Program-made: the position numbers and the translations under genes
The notes under the pieces: generated by a model
The model's input: only the letters and a program-made list of their open reading frames with translations
The model's database searches: none
What the model was told of the DNA's origin: nothing
In this document: positions 1 through 11,992 of the stretch, one piece after another
Position numbering within the stretch: the stretch's first letter is position 1
Layout: each line of letters begins with the position of its first letter
Assembly (NCBI GenBank): GCA_942159475.1
Contig: OW804097.1
Location: 34,980,298 to 35,044,297 of the forward strand
Origin: Sthenelais limicola
Taxonomy: Eukaryota > Annelida > Polychaeta > Phyllodocida > Sigalionidae
Direction: 5' to 3'
DNA length: 64,000 bases

Positions 1-596
1 CACTAGCTGGATGGAGCCTTGGAGAGCCATGTGGCCATCAACAAGTTTCTTAAGTTGTTAAAATTGTGTTTCTTATTAATCATATCATTTATCACTTTCT
101 CTGTGATAAGCGATATTCTACAGACTAGGTATAGTAAACACTGTCAAGAAATATTATATATTATAAAGTCTGTTTAGCGATTGCTATTCCATGTAATATG
201 AAACTTTATCATCAGACATAGATCATTTCAAATGTCAAAAGAAAGCACATTACATGCTATAATAATAATTGTGAACTCAAAAAATCAATAGATTAAACCA
301 ATGTAAACATGATATATATTAAACCAATGTAAGCATGTTACTTATAGATCAGTGTTTATGTATTATGTAAAAAGTCAAAATAAAGTGTAATCAACCGGCC
401 AGGCAGGAAAACCTGCAATTGAGCAGAGGGCTAATACCTATTCAGATAATGCTTCAGTACTATGTAAATGTGTAAATTGTAATAACTCGATATTGAATAA
501 AAGTTTTATATATATATATGTTTAGTTAATTTCTCAGATTAATTGTTCAGATGAATTAGCCATAAGAGACTCACATTTGGGACTGAAAGTTGAGTC
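1..596. other. No gene recognised; AT-rich flank
   Basis: No coding signal is visible on either strand. The stretch has two near-identical short direct repeats (ATTAAACCAATGTAA near 292 and 324) and AATAAA-type signals near 380 and 496, so it could be the 3' end of a neighbouring transcript or an old retroelement tail. Neither is established. Confidence 0.5.
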
Positions 597-940
597 TGGA
601 GCAACCAGAATAATCTGGTAGGTTGGTAGCACCAGCTATTACAAAGTGGTACTGGGTAGAAAAGCCATGTAAAATGTACACTTATACAGCTCATCAATGT
701 AGTCTTTACTAATCTATATATAAATGCTAATCAGTAATTATAATTATAATTCTTATGAATTTAAGCTTTCTCAGTTGAATAGACCAAAACCCTTTGCTCA
801 GAACAACTCAATGCTACAGTTGAAATGTTTCATATTTTGCTGTGACTATTTGTGTTTGAAATAATTCGGAGTTATTCCGATGGGGGGAAATGGGCAGGAG
901 CAAGTAAAAATGGGTTCATTTGTTGCAATAAGGGACTTAA

Positions 941-1359
941 CCCATTCAGGCCGCGTATTGCTTTAAAGCATTCCCACGCGTGTGGCCACGTATTGCCTTA
1001 ACGCACTCCCACGCATTTGGCAGCGTATTGCCTTAAAGCACTCCCATGCGTAGGACGCGTAATGCGTAAAAGCACTCCAACGCACAGGATGCATAATGCG
1101 ATAAAGCACTCCGTGGGAAAGGACGCGTATTGCCAAAAAGCATCATAATAACAATGTTATTCAATGGTGGCGACGTAACAGGCCGTCCTTAAGCTACATG
1201 ACGTTATTAGAATGTGCATCATCCGGAGAAAAGTGGACGCGGTGGAGCGTCGTCCTCATGTGACGTGTATATTTCAGACAGACGTCATCAAATGAATGTT
1301 CTTTTCCCACGCTTGGTCGTCAAGCAAAACGCAACGTTGGCAGTGCTGTCCTGAATGGG
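941..1359. mobile_element. piggyBac-like MITE (element E) with TTAA duplication
   Basis: The 419-bp element has perfect 10-bp terminal inverted repeats, CCCATTCAGG and CCTGAATGGG, directly flanked by TTAA at 937-940 and 1360-1363. The paralogous site at 7541-7544 is empty and has a single TTAA, so insertion followed the gene duplication. TTAA duplication and termini starting CCC are typical of the piggyBac superfamily. The left half is an array of about six 34-bp units built on GCGTATTGCCTTAAAGCAC (951-1150). No transposase is encoded. Confidence 0.9.
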
Positions 1360-1501
1360 TTAAACGTAATCAGGACCACTCTGTAGCTCTATAGTGTAAC
1401 ACATGTTTTGATATATCACTATGTTAGTTGGATATCTGAAAAATAAAATTTCAGAAAAACACTAAAACTAGTGTTTGCTTTCCTTCTGCAGAACTACAAA
1501 T

Positions 1502-3311
1502 ATGGATTTGGAAATCACAACAATCTTAACACAACATCAAACATCAAACATAACACCAATGAGCACTAACCTCTCTTCCAATCAACCAGAGATATACAAC
1601 CATGATCCACCCCTAGTGGGGTTCCCTGGCAACTCTTTTTATTTACTTCATTTCTTGGCCATAGTAAGCCTCTCAGTTTCCTTCATCTGTAGTGTCACTG
1701 TCTTTGTAATTCAAAGACCAGGGTGTCCCTCTTTCTACAAGCGGTCTCTGGGAGAACGTTTGGCTGTCTATCTTGCTCTAGGTGATCTCTTCTTTAATGC
1801 CAGTCACTCAATTGACCATTCAACAATGGTAATTTTGGTGGATAATCCCCCTAATATTCCCTGTCAGATTATGGGTTTCTTTCTTTCTACGTCCACAATG
1901 GTACAGATATGCATGGTCTGCTTCATTGCATTCAATGGGTTTATTCTTGTAGTTAAGGAAACCAAGCTAAAACTTGGGAGGTATGATTGGCGATTCTTCA
2001 TAGGCACAGTTCTGTTTCCTTTCTGTATAAATGTGCCGCTAGTAGTTTTGGGCATTAATGGACCCAGTGGAGCCTGGTAAGTTCACAATTTTAGAAAAAT
2101 ATTTTAAACTGTTGAGATAATAGTATCAGTAATAGTTCTGTATCAATTGCATGTATTGTTCTGTTTGACGCTATCCTTGTCAACTGTTAAGTGTTGACTT
2201 TGAGCTTTCATAACATATTATTCTGTTTACGTTAGGAAGTTAATTTGTGTATTTGCTTTCACACCTTAAAGATGTCAAGACTGTTTTCCAGTATATTATG
2301 AAAATTGGCCACCATCTTGAAAATATGCCAGATCTAGAATTAGCATTTGTTAATCAAGAACAATAGCTTTAATACATTACTATATGAGATTTGCTCATAT
2401 AATGCCTCAACATTTTTAAATAGGCATCTTTTTTCATTACTTGAATAAACAAATAAGACAGAAGTAAAACATCCCAGAAAACAAACCCTATTCTATTGGG
2501 GGATCATACAGGAGTAAATTTTTAAGACAACTCAAATATGCAATCTACGGACCTATAAATCCTATGAGATTATAAATGTTAACTCTATGTTTACCCTACT
2601 AAACATTAGTTTGTTAATTAGATCAGATTGCCAGATGTATGCTACTGCTGGACTCAATCTGCAACTGTTGATTCATGTAACCATAATTATAGGTGTTGCT
2701 ATGACATGAGGACACTGGCAGGAAGGCTTGCCCTTATGGCGCTCTCAATCATAGTGATTGTCGTCACCGTCATCATACTCATCAGTTATGTTGGCATTTT
2801 CATCAAGATCCATCAAGTGTCCTCTGCAATGCAGGCAATGGGTGGGAAATCGGCAGGAGCAGACAGGTACCAGGTTGCGAGGGTCATGATGAAATTTGTA
2901 GGTAGGTTTGCTTCCATTGAATATTTGCAGTAAGTAAGTTTGGGACAACGCTCTAAAGTGTTGGGTCAACTCAGCTGCATTGAGATTCTTGTGTGGTACC
3001 AATTACACCACCTTTGTAACTTTCAATTTTGTATAAAATTTATTTCTGACTAAGAGATCTCCCACTAAGGTACAACTGATCTGTATATTTCAGCTGCCTA
3101 CATCATCCAGTACTTTGCACTAGTCACCTACTCGCTCTGGGCAATGTTTGCAGTGCCCCCCTTTGAACTAGTGCTTTTGACAGTGTTCTTCACTAACTGT
3201 GGTGGTTTGTTCAACCTCATCGTCTACACCCTGCTCAGACGCACTGGAAAGAAAACTCAGCGGCCAAGTAGTGATAGCACTAACACTTCTTTAGCTTCAC
3301 ATTCCGTATAA
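1502..3311 (+). CDS. Seven-transmembrane G-protein-coupled receptor, copy 1
   Basis: Three coding exons, 1502-2076, 2693-2901 and 3094-3311, total 1002 nt (333 aa) with consistent phases and GT-AG introns. The first exon opens after a good acceptor ending at 1491. The start at 1502 (MDLEITT) is preferred because the paralog starts there; an upstream in-frame ATG lies inside the intron. The acceptor of exon 2 is taken at TTATAG (2692), which yields the sequence GAWCCYD across the join. Exon 1 has an N-terminal tail with sequons and TM1-TM4, exon 2 has TM5 and the third intracellular loop, and exon 3 has the last helices and a short Ser/Thr-rich tail. It lacks a DRY box (TM3 ends near IAFNGFILVV). 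The ligand and subfamily are not recognisable. Exact orthology would need a search. Confidence 0.82.
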
Positions 3312-3329
3312 TGTAACTGCATGTCATTA

Positions 3330-4932
3330 TTTTTTTTTAATAAATTTTATTGGCGAAGTTTCACATTATCGTTATAGTTCTCAATCCCAAATAAACATTA
3401 GTTGAAAGTACATTGAGGATAATTTTTTAAGTTCTTTAAGCAATCTCACATTATTCAGTAATAGTTTACATCTCTCTCTATCAATCTATATAGATCGTAT
3501 TCGTGTGTGGTTCCATCTGGTGTTATTTTTCGTAACCAGTACGTCGCATATTACAAGGATCATTATAGCCGCTTATGGCTCCACCTGGTGTTTTAACTTT
3601 GAAACTTACTACAAGATAGTACCAATCTAGAAGAATGATACATTATTACATATTTAAACCAATGTTCCATCATTTTCTAACATTTTTTTGTGGGCATATA
3701 AAAAAAATACATAAGTCGCAATAAAACCCTAAATCGCAAGCATAGTTCACTGTGGTTTGACACAAATGTGTCCCAATCCGACTTCATAAAAGTCTAATCT
3801 CAATAACTCAATAATCTCAATAACTCACTTTTTTTTTTTTATTCCTTCCTTTCACAAAGGGGCAAATTCGTCAATGTAATACACATACAAACGACTGACA
3901 ATATCAAACGTTATCATCTCATTCTCTCCATCTGTCATTAGATTTTAAATAAACCTTAAGGGCAGGCCAGCATTTTCTTTATTTAATTTTCCCAGTCTAT
4001 TCCACAGTTTCTGGCCCTTAACATGTGGTGATTTGTTAAATTTCTCTGTCTGACATTGAGGTTGAATGAGATTAACGCCTTATGTGAGTCTTGTGTTCCT
4101 GGGCATTAACTGGATTTTTTCCTGATTTTCTATAAATTTAAACATTAGGCCTAATAGCGAAATATCACCCCGTTTTTTTACAGAGTCTATCATTAAATCA
4201 CGCCTCATTTCATCCGTAGACATCTCATAATTATTGTTGAAATAAACCAGTCTAACTGCCCGATTCAACACACTCTGCAATTTGTTTATGTGTAAAGTAT
4301 TAGCAAGGGCATATAAGAAGTTTCCATATTCAGCTAAAGATAATACATGAGCCTTCACAACTGTCATGGCAATCTCTTTATTTAGGCTACCCCTAAGTCT
4401 ACCAAAGCTGTTAATTTTCTGCTGTATAGAGTTTTTGCTTTTAATAAAATGTTGGTTAAAGTTAAGAGTAGCATCAATAGTTAAACCCAAATAACAGACT
4501 GTTTTGGCTCGTTCTATAGCACAACCTTCTATAAAAACATCACCCAGGGCGTCAAAGTTGACCTTTTTTAGTCTCAAATTTGTGCCCAACAATTGTAATT
4601 GGTATTTTTGAGCATTTAATTTCAGTTGGTTTGCCTGCATCCAGAGAGAATTGATAATTTATTCTTTCTAAACAAGATGACAAATCATTAATATGAATTA
4701 AAAAGATTAACGGTCCTAGGAGGTTGCCTTGGGGTACCCCGTTTTCAATTGTACACGGATCAGATATGATATCATTCAACTTTGTCCTCTGTTGTCTGTT
4801 ATGTAAATAATTCTCGACCATCTTTATAATAGTTGGGTTTACCCTATTTATCTCTCAAGCTTTAATTTCAGAATATCATGATCAATGCAATTAAAAGCTT
4901 TCACCACGTCATAATATGTAGCAGCTGTTACC
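3330..4932 (-). mobile_element. 5'-truncated LINE inserted downstream of receptor copy 1
   Basis: The paralogous flank at about 9315 runs straight through where this copy has about 1.6 kb of extra sequence. The insert is in minus orientation: an A-rich 3' end lies at 3330 (plus-strand T run) and reverse-transcriptase coding DNA lies at about 3955-4925. A clean target duplication is not readable. Confidence 0.75.
3955..4925 (-). pseudogene. Broken LINE reverse transcriptase fragment
   Basis: Reading leftward, the first frame has an RT block with KAFNCIDHDILKLKL, then GVPQGNLLGPLIFLIHIND near 4730. At about 4640 the frame jumps from YQFSLDAG to WMQANQLKLN. In related LINEs the catalytic YADD box sits between these two parts, so an internal deletion has removed it. 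The second frame carries the thumb-like region (VCYLGLTID, then VLNRAVRLVYF) to 4080, and a further frame change leads to the usual LINE C-terminal LWNRLGKL. The fragment cannot encode an active RT. It belongs to a different LINE family from the intact element at 34.6-40.9 kb. Confidence 0.8.
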
Positions 4933-5504
4933 TTAATATGTATCTTATATGAAAAACTTCTCCTGCTACCTACTCACAATGACTAATGGAGGTGTAAATT
5001 TCCCCACTAATCGCACTATTTAGATGATTGATAGATGAAGATATATAATTCGAAGGGAGTGAATTTAATCCAGAACAAGGAAAAAACAGTATGTGGAGCA
5101 TTTAAGTGTTGGTTTTGTTTATTGGGGTTCCAACACTTTGGCCAACATACGCCCTTTATCAAGGAGGAGTCATATAATTAATGGAGAGTAAATAATTATA
5201 TTCAAGAGCTCTGAAAATGCTATGTGATAAACAACTATAAACCAAGTCAATGATACTTGACTCATTGATGAGCTATTGAAATAGGTTGTACAATGTAAGT
5301 TAAAAAATAAACTTCATTTATAAGGACATTTCCCTCAAACAAAATATAAAAACCTACACATGCTTGATCCAGGAGGATTGGTTGTTTCTTATGCATGATG
5401 CCATCTAAGTATGAAACTGTGAACGGTTGTTGTTATACCTACCATTATGTATTGGGTAACAGAAGGTACGAAAGAGCACTTCATTTACCTGTTACCCAGT
5501 ACAT

Positions 5505-5740
5505 GGGTCAGATTTTCAGAAAATGTACAATTGGCAGCTGTACACATTTAGTAAATTGTGCAAACTTAGGCTGCAATTTAGCCAATACCAGGTAAATTCG
5601 AGAATATTCGGCATTACATTGATTCTAGCAATCTGTTTGGTTAGGTTGATCTGTATTTTGAACTTTATTATCGTCCGAAATTTGGGTTATTTGAGAAGAT
5701 TGGCAGAGTTGAATTGTACATTTTCTGAAAATCTGACCCA
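5505..5740 (+). mobile_element. MITE family A, copy 1
   Basis: Family A is about 235 bp with terminal inverted repeats of about 28 bp starting GGGTCAGATTTTCAGAAA. The plus orientation is defined here as having GGCAGCTCTACACATTTAG just inside the left end. This copy is flanked by ACAT on both sides, a 4-bp target duplication. It belongs to the subfamily with TTGGTTAGGTTGA in its centre. There is no coding capacity. Confidence 0.9.
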
Positions 5741-7213
5741 CATAATGCTAGCTAACAACAAAAGTGCAAGTGATTGGACAGGTAGTTTAGAGGCGGGTCA
5801 GGAGTTTAGCAGATGTTTGCTAAAACTGGTAAACTCTGGACTTTGTTTACAATGAAACCATTGCATTCAGGTTAAATAAATGGCAGTGGAAGTTTCATTT
5901 CTATCTGTTAATAAACTGGCATCCAAAATAGGATAGGTTTTTGTCAAAATTGTTTGTGCTAATCTTTTTTTTTATTGAAATCACACAAGGGATTCCTATT
6001 TTCTGGTCTTTGTTAAGATAATATAAGTCACAGAATGGTTTACTTAGGGAAATCTTAGATACAAAGGAAATACAAAAGAGAAAAGAGACAGTAAAGAAAG
6101 ATTAGAACGAAGGAGGTGATTCCAAGTTATGAGAGCAGGTAAGAGGGATGAGGGTGATTAGTGATGGGTGGAGTTGCTCCTACAACTGACACAATAGCTG
6201 TATTGTTTCTGCTAATCTTAGCGGCAGCAAATGTAATTCAGGTGTGCTTCCTGAGAATCAATTTTAGTGAACCTCAATGATCAGAAAGAATAATAAAATA
6301 ACAATAAAAAGAAGGTGGAGTCGCCCTCAACCTTACATTCAAATACACCACCAAGGAAACTGCCACAGTGGTTATTTATTGTTCAAAAAACTTATATCAG
6401 CAATTAATACAATTAAGAACATTTTATTGAAGTAAGTTGCAAGCTTGGATGTTATGACTGTTGTAAAACAGAATTATATACTCAGTAAAATTATGAAAGA
6501 TATTTTGAACAATCTTTTTTCAGTCTTGATATGCAATATCCAATTTAGCCTATGGATGGAACTGCAATAAATTCATAGCAAAAACAAAAGGGAAAATTGG
6601 GTTAAAAGTTGATAGCAAACGTCCAATGCTTGCCACATAAATCCATCATTTCACTTAGTTTGAAACTTTTATAAATTTTTAAAATGAGAATGCTTCCAAC
6701 TGTACATGTTTTATGACCTAGCCCACTTTGTGGGCATATACTTAAAAGTTTTGCAATAGATTGGAGTTTCTGAGCTCAAATATTATCAGATCGATGCTAG
6801 CTACTACAACTGATGCACCACAGCAGTAGAGTTTGTATTCCATTCGACCATTCCAAAGACCTGGGTGCGTGGGTGGATTAGGAGTCAAGTGAGTAAAGTT
6901 TGTGTAGGATAGACAAATTAGCCAGTATACTGTGGTCAATGGTGGTGGAGTAGCGGTATGTGGTGGAGTAGGATAGAGTGGTACAAGCATAGTCCAAGCT
7001 GGTTCCAACCTGGTTCCAAACCGGTTCCAACCCGGTTCCAACCTGGTCCCTAGGATAGATTGGCGAAATGAGCGCGACTTAGCATACTCCGCTACAATAG
7101 CAGTGGGATAGCGGCACTCTTGTCCTAATGCCTGGGCCTGCACATTTCAGTGGTATTAAGGATGCACCCATTAGGCCATTTCTTAAACCAACATCATGAA
7201 ACGAGGCCCAGAA
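5741..7213. other. No gene recognised; short GGTTCCAACC tandem repeat
   Basis: Open frames here look fortuitous. A four-unit repeat of GGTTCCAACC-type 11-12-mers lies at about 7001-7050. Just before the duplicated unit, ATGAAACGAGGCCC (7196-7209) resembles a sequence near 29047, which hints at a small repeat boundary. Confidence 0.5.
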
Positions 7214-9617
7214 CAATCTGGTAGGTTGGTAGCACCAGCTATTACAAAGTGGTACTTGGTAGAAAGGCCATGTAAAATGTACACTTACACAGTTCATCAA
7301 TGTAGTTTTTACTAATCTATATATGAATTCTAATCAGTAATTATGATTACAATTCTTATGAATTTAAGGTTTCTCAGTTGAATAGACCAAAACCCTTTTC
7401 TCCGAACAACTCAATGCTACAGTTGAAATGTTTCATATTTTGCTGTGACTATTTGTGTTTGAAATAATTCGGAGTTATTCCAATGGGGCAAAGATGGGCG
7501 GGAGCAAGTGAAAATAGGTTCATTTTTTGCAATAAGGGACTTAAACGTAATCAGGACCACTCTGTAGCTCTATAGCATAACACATGTTTTGATATATCAC
7601 TATGTTAGTCGGATATCTGAGAAAGAAAAATTCAGAAAAACACTAAAACTAGTGTTCGCTCTCCTTCTGCAGAACTACAAAGATGAATTTGGAAATCACA
7701 ACAATCTTGACAACATCAAACGTAACACCAATGAGCACTAACCTCTCTTCCAATCAACTGGAGATATACAACCATGATCCACCCCTAGTGGGCTTCCCTG
7801 GCAACTCTTTTTATTTACTTCATTTCTTGGCTATAGTAAGCCTCACAGTTTCCTTCATCTGTAGTGTCACTGTCTTTGTAATTCAAAGACCAGGGTGTCC
7901 CTCTTTCTACAAGCGGTCTCTGGGAGAACGTTTGGCTGTCTATCTGGCTCTAGGGGATCTCTTCCTTAATGCCAGCCATTCAATTGACCATTCAACAATG
8001 GTAATTTTGGTGGATAATCCCCCTAATATTCCCTGTCAGATTATGGGTTTCTTTCTTTCTACGTCCACAATGGTACAGATATGCATGGTCTGCTTCATTG
8101 CATTCAATGGGTTTATTCTTGTAGTTAAGGAAACCAAGCTAAAACTCGGAAGGTATGATTGGCAATTCTTCATAGGCACAGTTCTGTTTCCTTTTTGTGT
8201 AAATGTGCCGCTAGTAGTTTTGGGCATTAATGGACCCAGTGGAGCCTGGTAAGTTCACAATTTAGAAAAATACTTTTAACTGTTAAGGTTATAGTAACAC
8301 CATCTTGAAAATATGCCAGATCTGGAATTAGCATGTGTTAATCAAGAACAAGCGCTATAGTACATTATTATAATGCCTCAAAATTTTTAAATAGGCATCT
8401 TTTTTCATTACTTGTATAGACAAATAGGACAGAAGTAAAACATCCCAGATAATAAACCCTAACGTATTGAGGGATCATACAGGAATACATTTTTTAAGAC
8501 AACTCTAATATGCAATCTACGGACCTATGAGTTTTATGAGATTATAAATGTTAACTGTATGTTTACCCTACTAAACATTAGTTTGTTAATTAGATCAGAT
8601 TGTCAGATGCAAGCTACTGCTGGACTCAATATTCAACTGTTGATTCAGGTGACTATAATTATAGGTGTTGCTATGACATTAGGACACTGGCAGGTAGGCT
8701 GGCCCAAATGGCACTCTCCATCATAGTGATCATGGTCACCGTCATCATACTCATCAGTTATATTGGCATTTTCATCAAGATCCATCAAGTGTCCTCTGCA
8801 ATGCAGGCAATGGGTGGGCAATCAGCAGGAGCAGACAGGTACCAGGTTGCGAGGGTCATGATGAAATTTGTAGGTAGGTTTGCTTCCATTGAATATTTGC
8901 AGTAAGTAAGTTGGGAACAAACACTCTAAAGTGTTGGGCCAACTCAGCTGCATGAGATTCTTGTGTGGTTACCTTTTGTAACTTTCAATTTTGTATAAAA
9001 CTTATTTCTGACTAAGAGATCTCCCACTATGGGTACATTTCAATGTATTGAAATGAAGGTACAACTGATCTATATGTTTCAGCTGCCTACATCATCCAGT
9101 ACTTTGCACTAGTCACCTACTCGCTCTGGGCAATGTTTGCAGTGCCCCCCTTTGAACTAGTCATTTTGACAGTGTTCTTCACTAACTGTGGTGGTTTGTT
9201 CAACCTCATCGTCTACACCCTGCTCAGACGCACTGGAAAGAAAACTCAGAGGCCAAGTAGTGATAGCACTAACACTTCTTTAGCTTCAACTTCCATATAA
9301 TGTTACTGCAGGTCATTTTAATATACATGTATCCTACATGAAAAACTCCTCCTGCCACAGGTCTACTGACAATGACTATTGGAGGTGTAAATGTCCCCAC
9401 TAACTGCACTATTTAAATAATTGATAGATAAAGATATACAATTCAAAGGGAGTGAATTTAATCCAGAACAAGGAAAAAACAGGACGTGGGGCATTTAAGT
9501 GTTGGTTTTGTTTATTGGGGTTCCGACACTTCGGGCAACATACGCCCTTTATCAAGGAGGAGTCATATAATTAATGGAGAGTAAATAATTATATTTAAGA
9601 GCACTGAAAACACTATG
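7214..9617 (+). repeat. Tandem segmental duplication, right unit (7TM gene)
   Basis: Collinear with 597-5232. It lacks the piggyBac-like MITE (single TTAA at 7541) and the LINE fragment (uninterrupted near 9315), so it records the older state of both sites. Confidence 0.85.
7683..9300 (+). CDS. Seven-transmembrane G-protein-coupled receptor, copy 2
   Basis: Exons 7683-8248, 8665-8873 and 9083-9300 total 993 nt, giving 330 aa with no in-frame stop and conserved splice sites. The protein is nearly identical to copy 1 through all seven helices. Differences cluster in the N-terminal tail, which lacks three residues of copy 1 (around TQHQTS), and in scattered conservative changes. The predicted topology is TM1 around FYLLHFLAIV, TM2 ERLAVYLALGDLF, TM3 PCQIMGFFLSTSTMVQ, TM4 FFIGTVLFPFC, TM5 ALSIIVIMVTVIILISY, then two helices in exon 3 ending NLIVYTLLRR. 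The preserved frames suggest both genes are functional. The ligand is unknown; assignment to a named class is not supported by sequence alone. Confidence 0.85.
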
Positions 9618-9784
9618 CATCCAGGAAACCCTTAATTAGAGACTCCTTGATGTTTTCACACTCTACACTCTGTGCACCTGTGCACCTTACACCACAGGTG
9701 GTGTTCCATGTCAGGAACCCAACAGTTCCAGTGGTATAAACCTCAACCATTCAGGACCTCAACCATTCAGGACCTGGGTCATCT

Positions 9785-10016
9785 GGGTCAGATTTTCAGA
9801 AAATGTACAATTCGCCTTTACCAATACTCTCAAATAGCCCACATTTATAAGACAAAAATGAACTTCAAAATGCAGTTTAACATAACAGAACTGATACTTT
9901 AAATCAATGTGATACCAAATATACTCAGATATACCCGGTATTCTTCATTTTTCAGCCTAATTCAGGAGACTAAATTTGTAGAGCTGCTAATTGTAGATTT
10001 TCTGAAAATCTGACCC
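9785..10016 (-). mobile_element. MITE family A, copy 2
   Basis: Reverse orientation; flanked on both sides by ATCT, a 4-bp duplication. It belongs to the subfamily with a central AAAGTATCAGTTCTGTTA (read on its plus sense). Confidence 0.9.
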
Positions 10017-10130
10017 ATCTATACCAGCTGCAGGTTTGTTCCTGGACATCACTACAAGGGTCAAATCACGCACATGTACTTGTTTGTCCTCTTGACCATT
10101 GGTACACTGTACCCAAACTTGCCTGTATGT

Positions 10131-10360
10131 GGATCAGTTTTTCAGAAAATGTACAATTAACTTCACCATTCAAATAATCCAAATTTCAGACAAAAACAAA
10201 GTTCAAAATACAATTCAAGCTAACCAAACAGATTGTTAGAATCAATGCAATGGCGAATATACTCGAATTTACCTAGTATTGGCCAAATTTCAGCCTAATT
10301 TAGCAGAATGTACTAAATGTGTAGAGCTGCCAATTGTACTTTTTCTGAAAATCTGACCCA
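10131..10360 (-). mobile_element. MITE family A, copy 3
   Basis: Reverse orientation, TTGGTTAG subfamily. The left terminus is diverged (GGATCAG instead of GGGTCAG). Confidence 0.85.
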
Positions 10361-10909
10361 TTTACAGGAATAAAATCTAGTAGCAAATTATTTCCTATTT
10401 TGGTTAGCTCTCATGGTGCACTCATAGCGCATATTTTATGTATATATGTACCCACTTTTGAAAATCATAGATTTGACCCATGATATTAATTTATGAAGGA
10501 TTGATCCATAAAGATCACAGTGATCGGATTGATATAGGACCAATAACATTGAGGGCAGGAAGGAGGCCCTGGCTGTTGATAATGGCCGGATTTCAGCCCA
10601 TAATGGAGGTTATTAATCTGTTTAGTCTATATTGTGACAATTTCAGTCATCTATAACCTCTAAACAATGTGTATTAACAGAGAGATCCCCCATACGGCAA
10701 GTATACATTTCCCAAGGCCCCAGGTTCAACTGTAGCAAGAGAGATGGTACACCTCAGAAGGCATCTATTGGCTAAAATCGTGCCAAAGATGAACGTAGTT
10801 GTATTAGTTAACGCCATCCGCAGAGGACAATGGCGAGTAACCCCCCCCCCCCCCCATCCCACTCGATCCCTCTCGGAAGTGACACTCCTCAGTAGAGTGT
10901 GAACACCAG

Positions 10910-11581
10910 CAAAATAGGGGAATTGCATCCTGGGATGGATTCTGATGAAATCTGCCATACAAATATTTGGCAACATTTTTATAAAAAAAATTGCAAGAAT
11001 GTTTTCACCAATATCACAGCATTTATAAATGATCTATGAAAACTAAATGCATGATGGGAAAGATAGGGACTTGTGTGATGGAAACATGTATAACACATGG
11101 CTATTTACATAAGAGCACTGATAAATAGTTCATGCAGAACATAACATGTTTTCTATAGATTTTACACTGTACCATTAGTCCCATAATTCCATTGAATTGA
11201 ATTGAATTGAGAAATCTTTTATTTGTCAGTAATAAGGCAACATTTACATTAAGAAAACTGACAAATTGGTCGACAGACTTCTGGGATAGTCCCAGTTCTT
11301 CCAGTCGTTCCAATGTATTTGTTTTAGAAGATGAACTAAAGAGGCTAGAGGTTTTTATAACATCAATATTAGATAAAACTAAGAATAAAGCTAAAACTCC
11401 ATGTTAATTAAGTACATTATTAACTGCTAATAGGTAAACATTTCCTATTAGTATGACTACGGTTTGCTATGTTAATCATACAGTAAAGTACGATTAAGTA
11501 CACAGTATCGCAAGGTTAAAGATAGTAATAACAATATTAACAATAATATAATACAATGGCGGCTATGCAATTCCCCTATTG
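10910..11581 (-). mobile_element. MITE family C, copy 3, interrupted
   Basis: The ends are AATAGGGGAATTGCAT and ATGCAATTCCCCTATTG. Internal sequence matches, in reverse, the C copies beside the channel gene at 53.5 and 56.0 kb. About 360 bp at 11192-11554, starting with three TTGAA-type repeats, replaces about 20 bp of the family sequence, so a second insertion or rearrangement lies inside. Its short open frame (11207-11407) shows no recognisable domain. Confidence 0.75.
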
Positions 11582-11992
11582 AGTAGGATAGGTATATACT
11601 ACCAGCGACAGGTAGTTCTGAGCCTAGTGAGCAGCCAACATCGGCTTTGATAGGACCAGCCTAGGTGAGTTCATATTCTTCAACATTTCCTATTTCCTTA
11701 TTACACCTATTAGGTATAGCATTGCGTATCAACGTCGTCGTATACAAATGTGGGTTTGAGTGAACTATTGCTCACTGAAGGATGTTAAGTTTTATTCAAC
11801 AAGTTGTGTAGGCTAACATGTTTATGTCCCCAATATAGCCAGGAATATGACAGTATCATAGTTTTGCTAAACAATGTGTGTACTTGTTTCATACCATCGA
11901 GAGTTACGAAACCTTTGTTGTGTCTACATTATGTCAGATTGAATTCCATGTGTACAAGCAATGTGAAGTAGTGCCGAAGCAAAGAGTTATGT

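Larger units (their letters stand above)
597..5232 (+). repeat. Tandem segmental duplication, left unit (7TM gene)
   Basis: This unit is collinear with 7214-9617, starting at AATCTGGTAGGTTGGTAGC and ending near AGTAAATAATTATATT. Exons, introns and both flanks align. The left unit is longer because of two insertions, a MITE at 941-1359 and a LINE fragment at about 3330-4932, and because intron 1 of the right unit has lost about 150 bp. The unit boundaries are approximate. Confidence 0.85.

Noticed and set aside
2614..2634. Acceptors at TTAG (2621) or CCAG (2634) for receptor exon 2
   Set aside because: They create a stop or the wrong phase after exon 1; TTATAG at 2692 keeps phase and matches in both copies.
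6742..7143. 133-residue open frame on the minus strand with LEPGWNRFGTRLEP repeats
   Set aside because: The repeated residues come from a four-unit GGTTCCAACC repeat; no domain, no paralog, no splice context.
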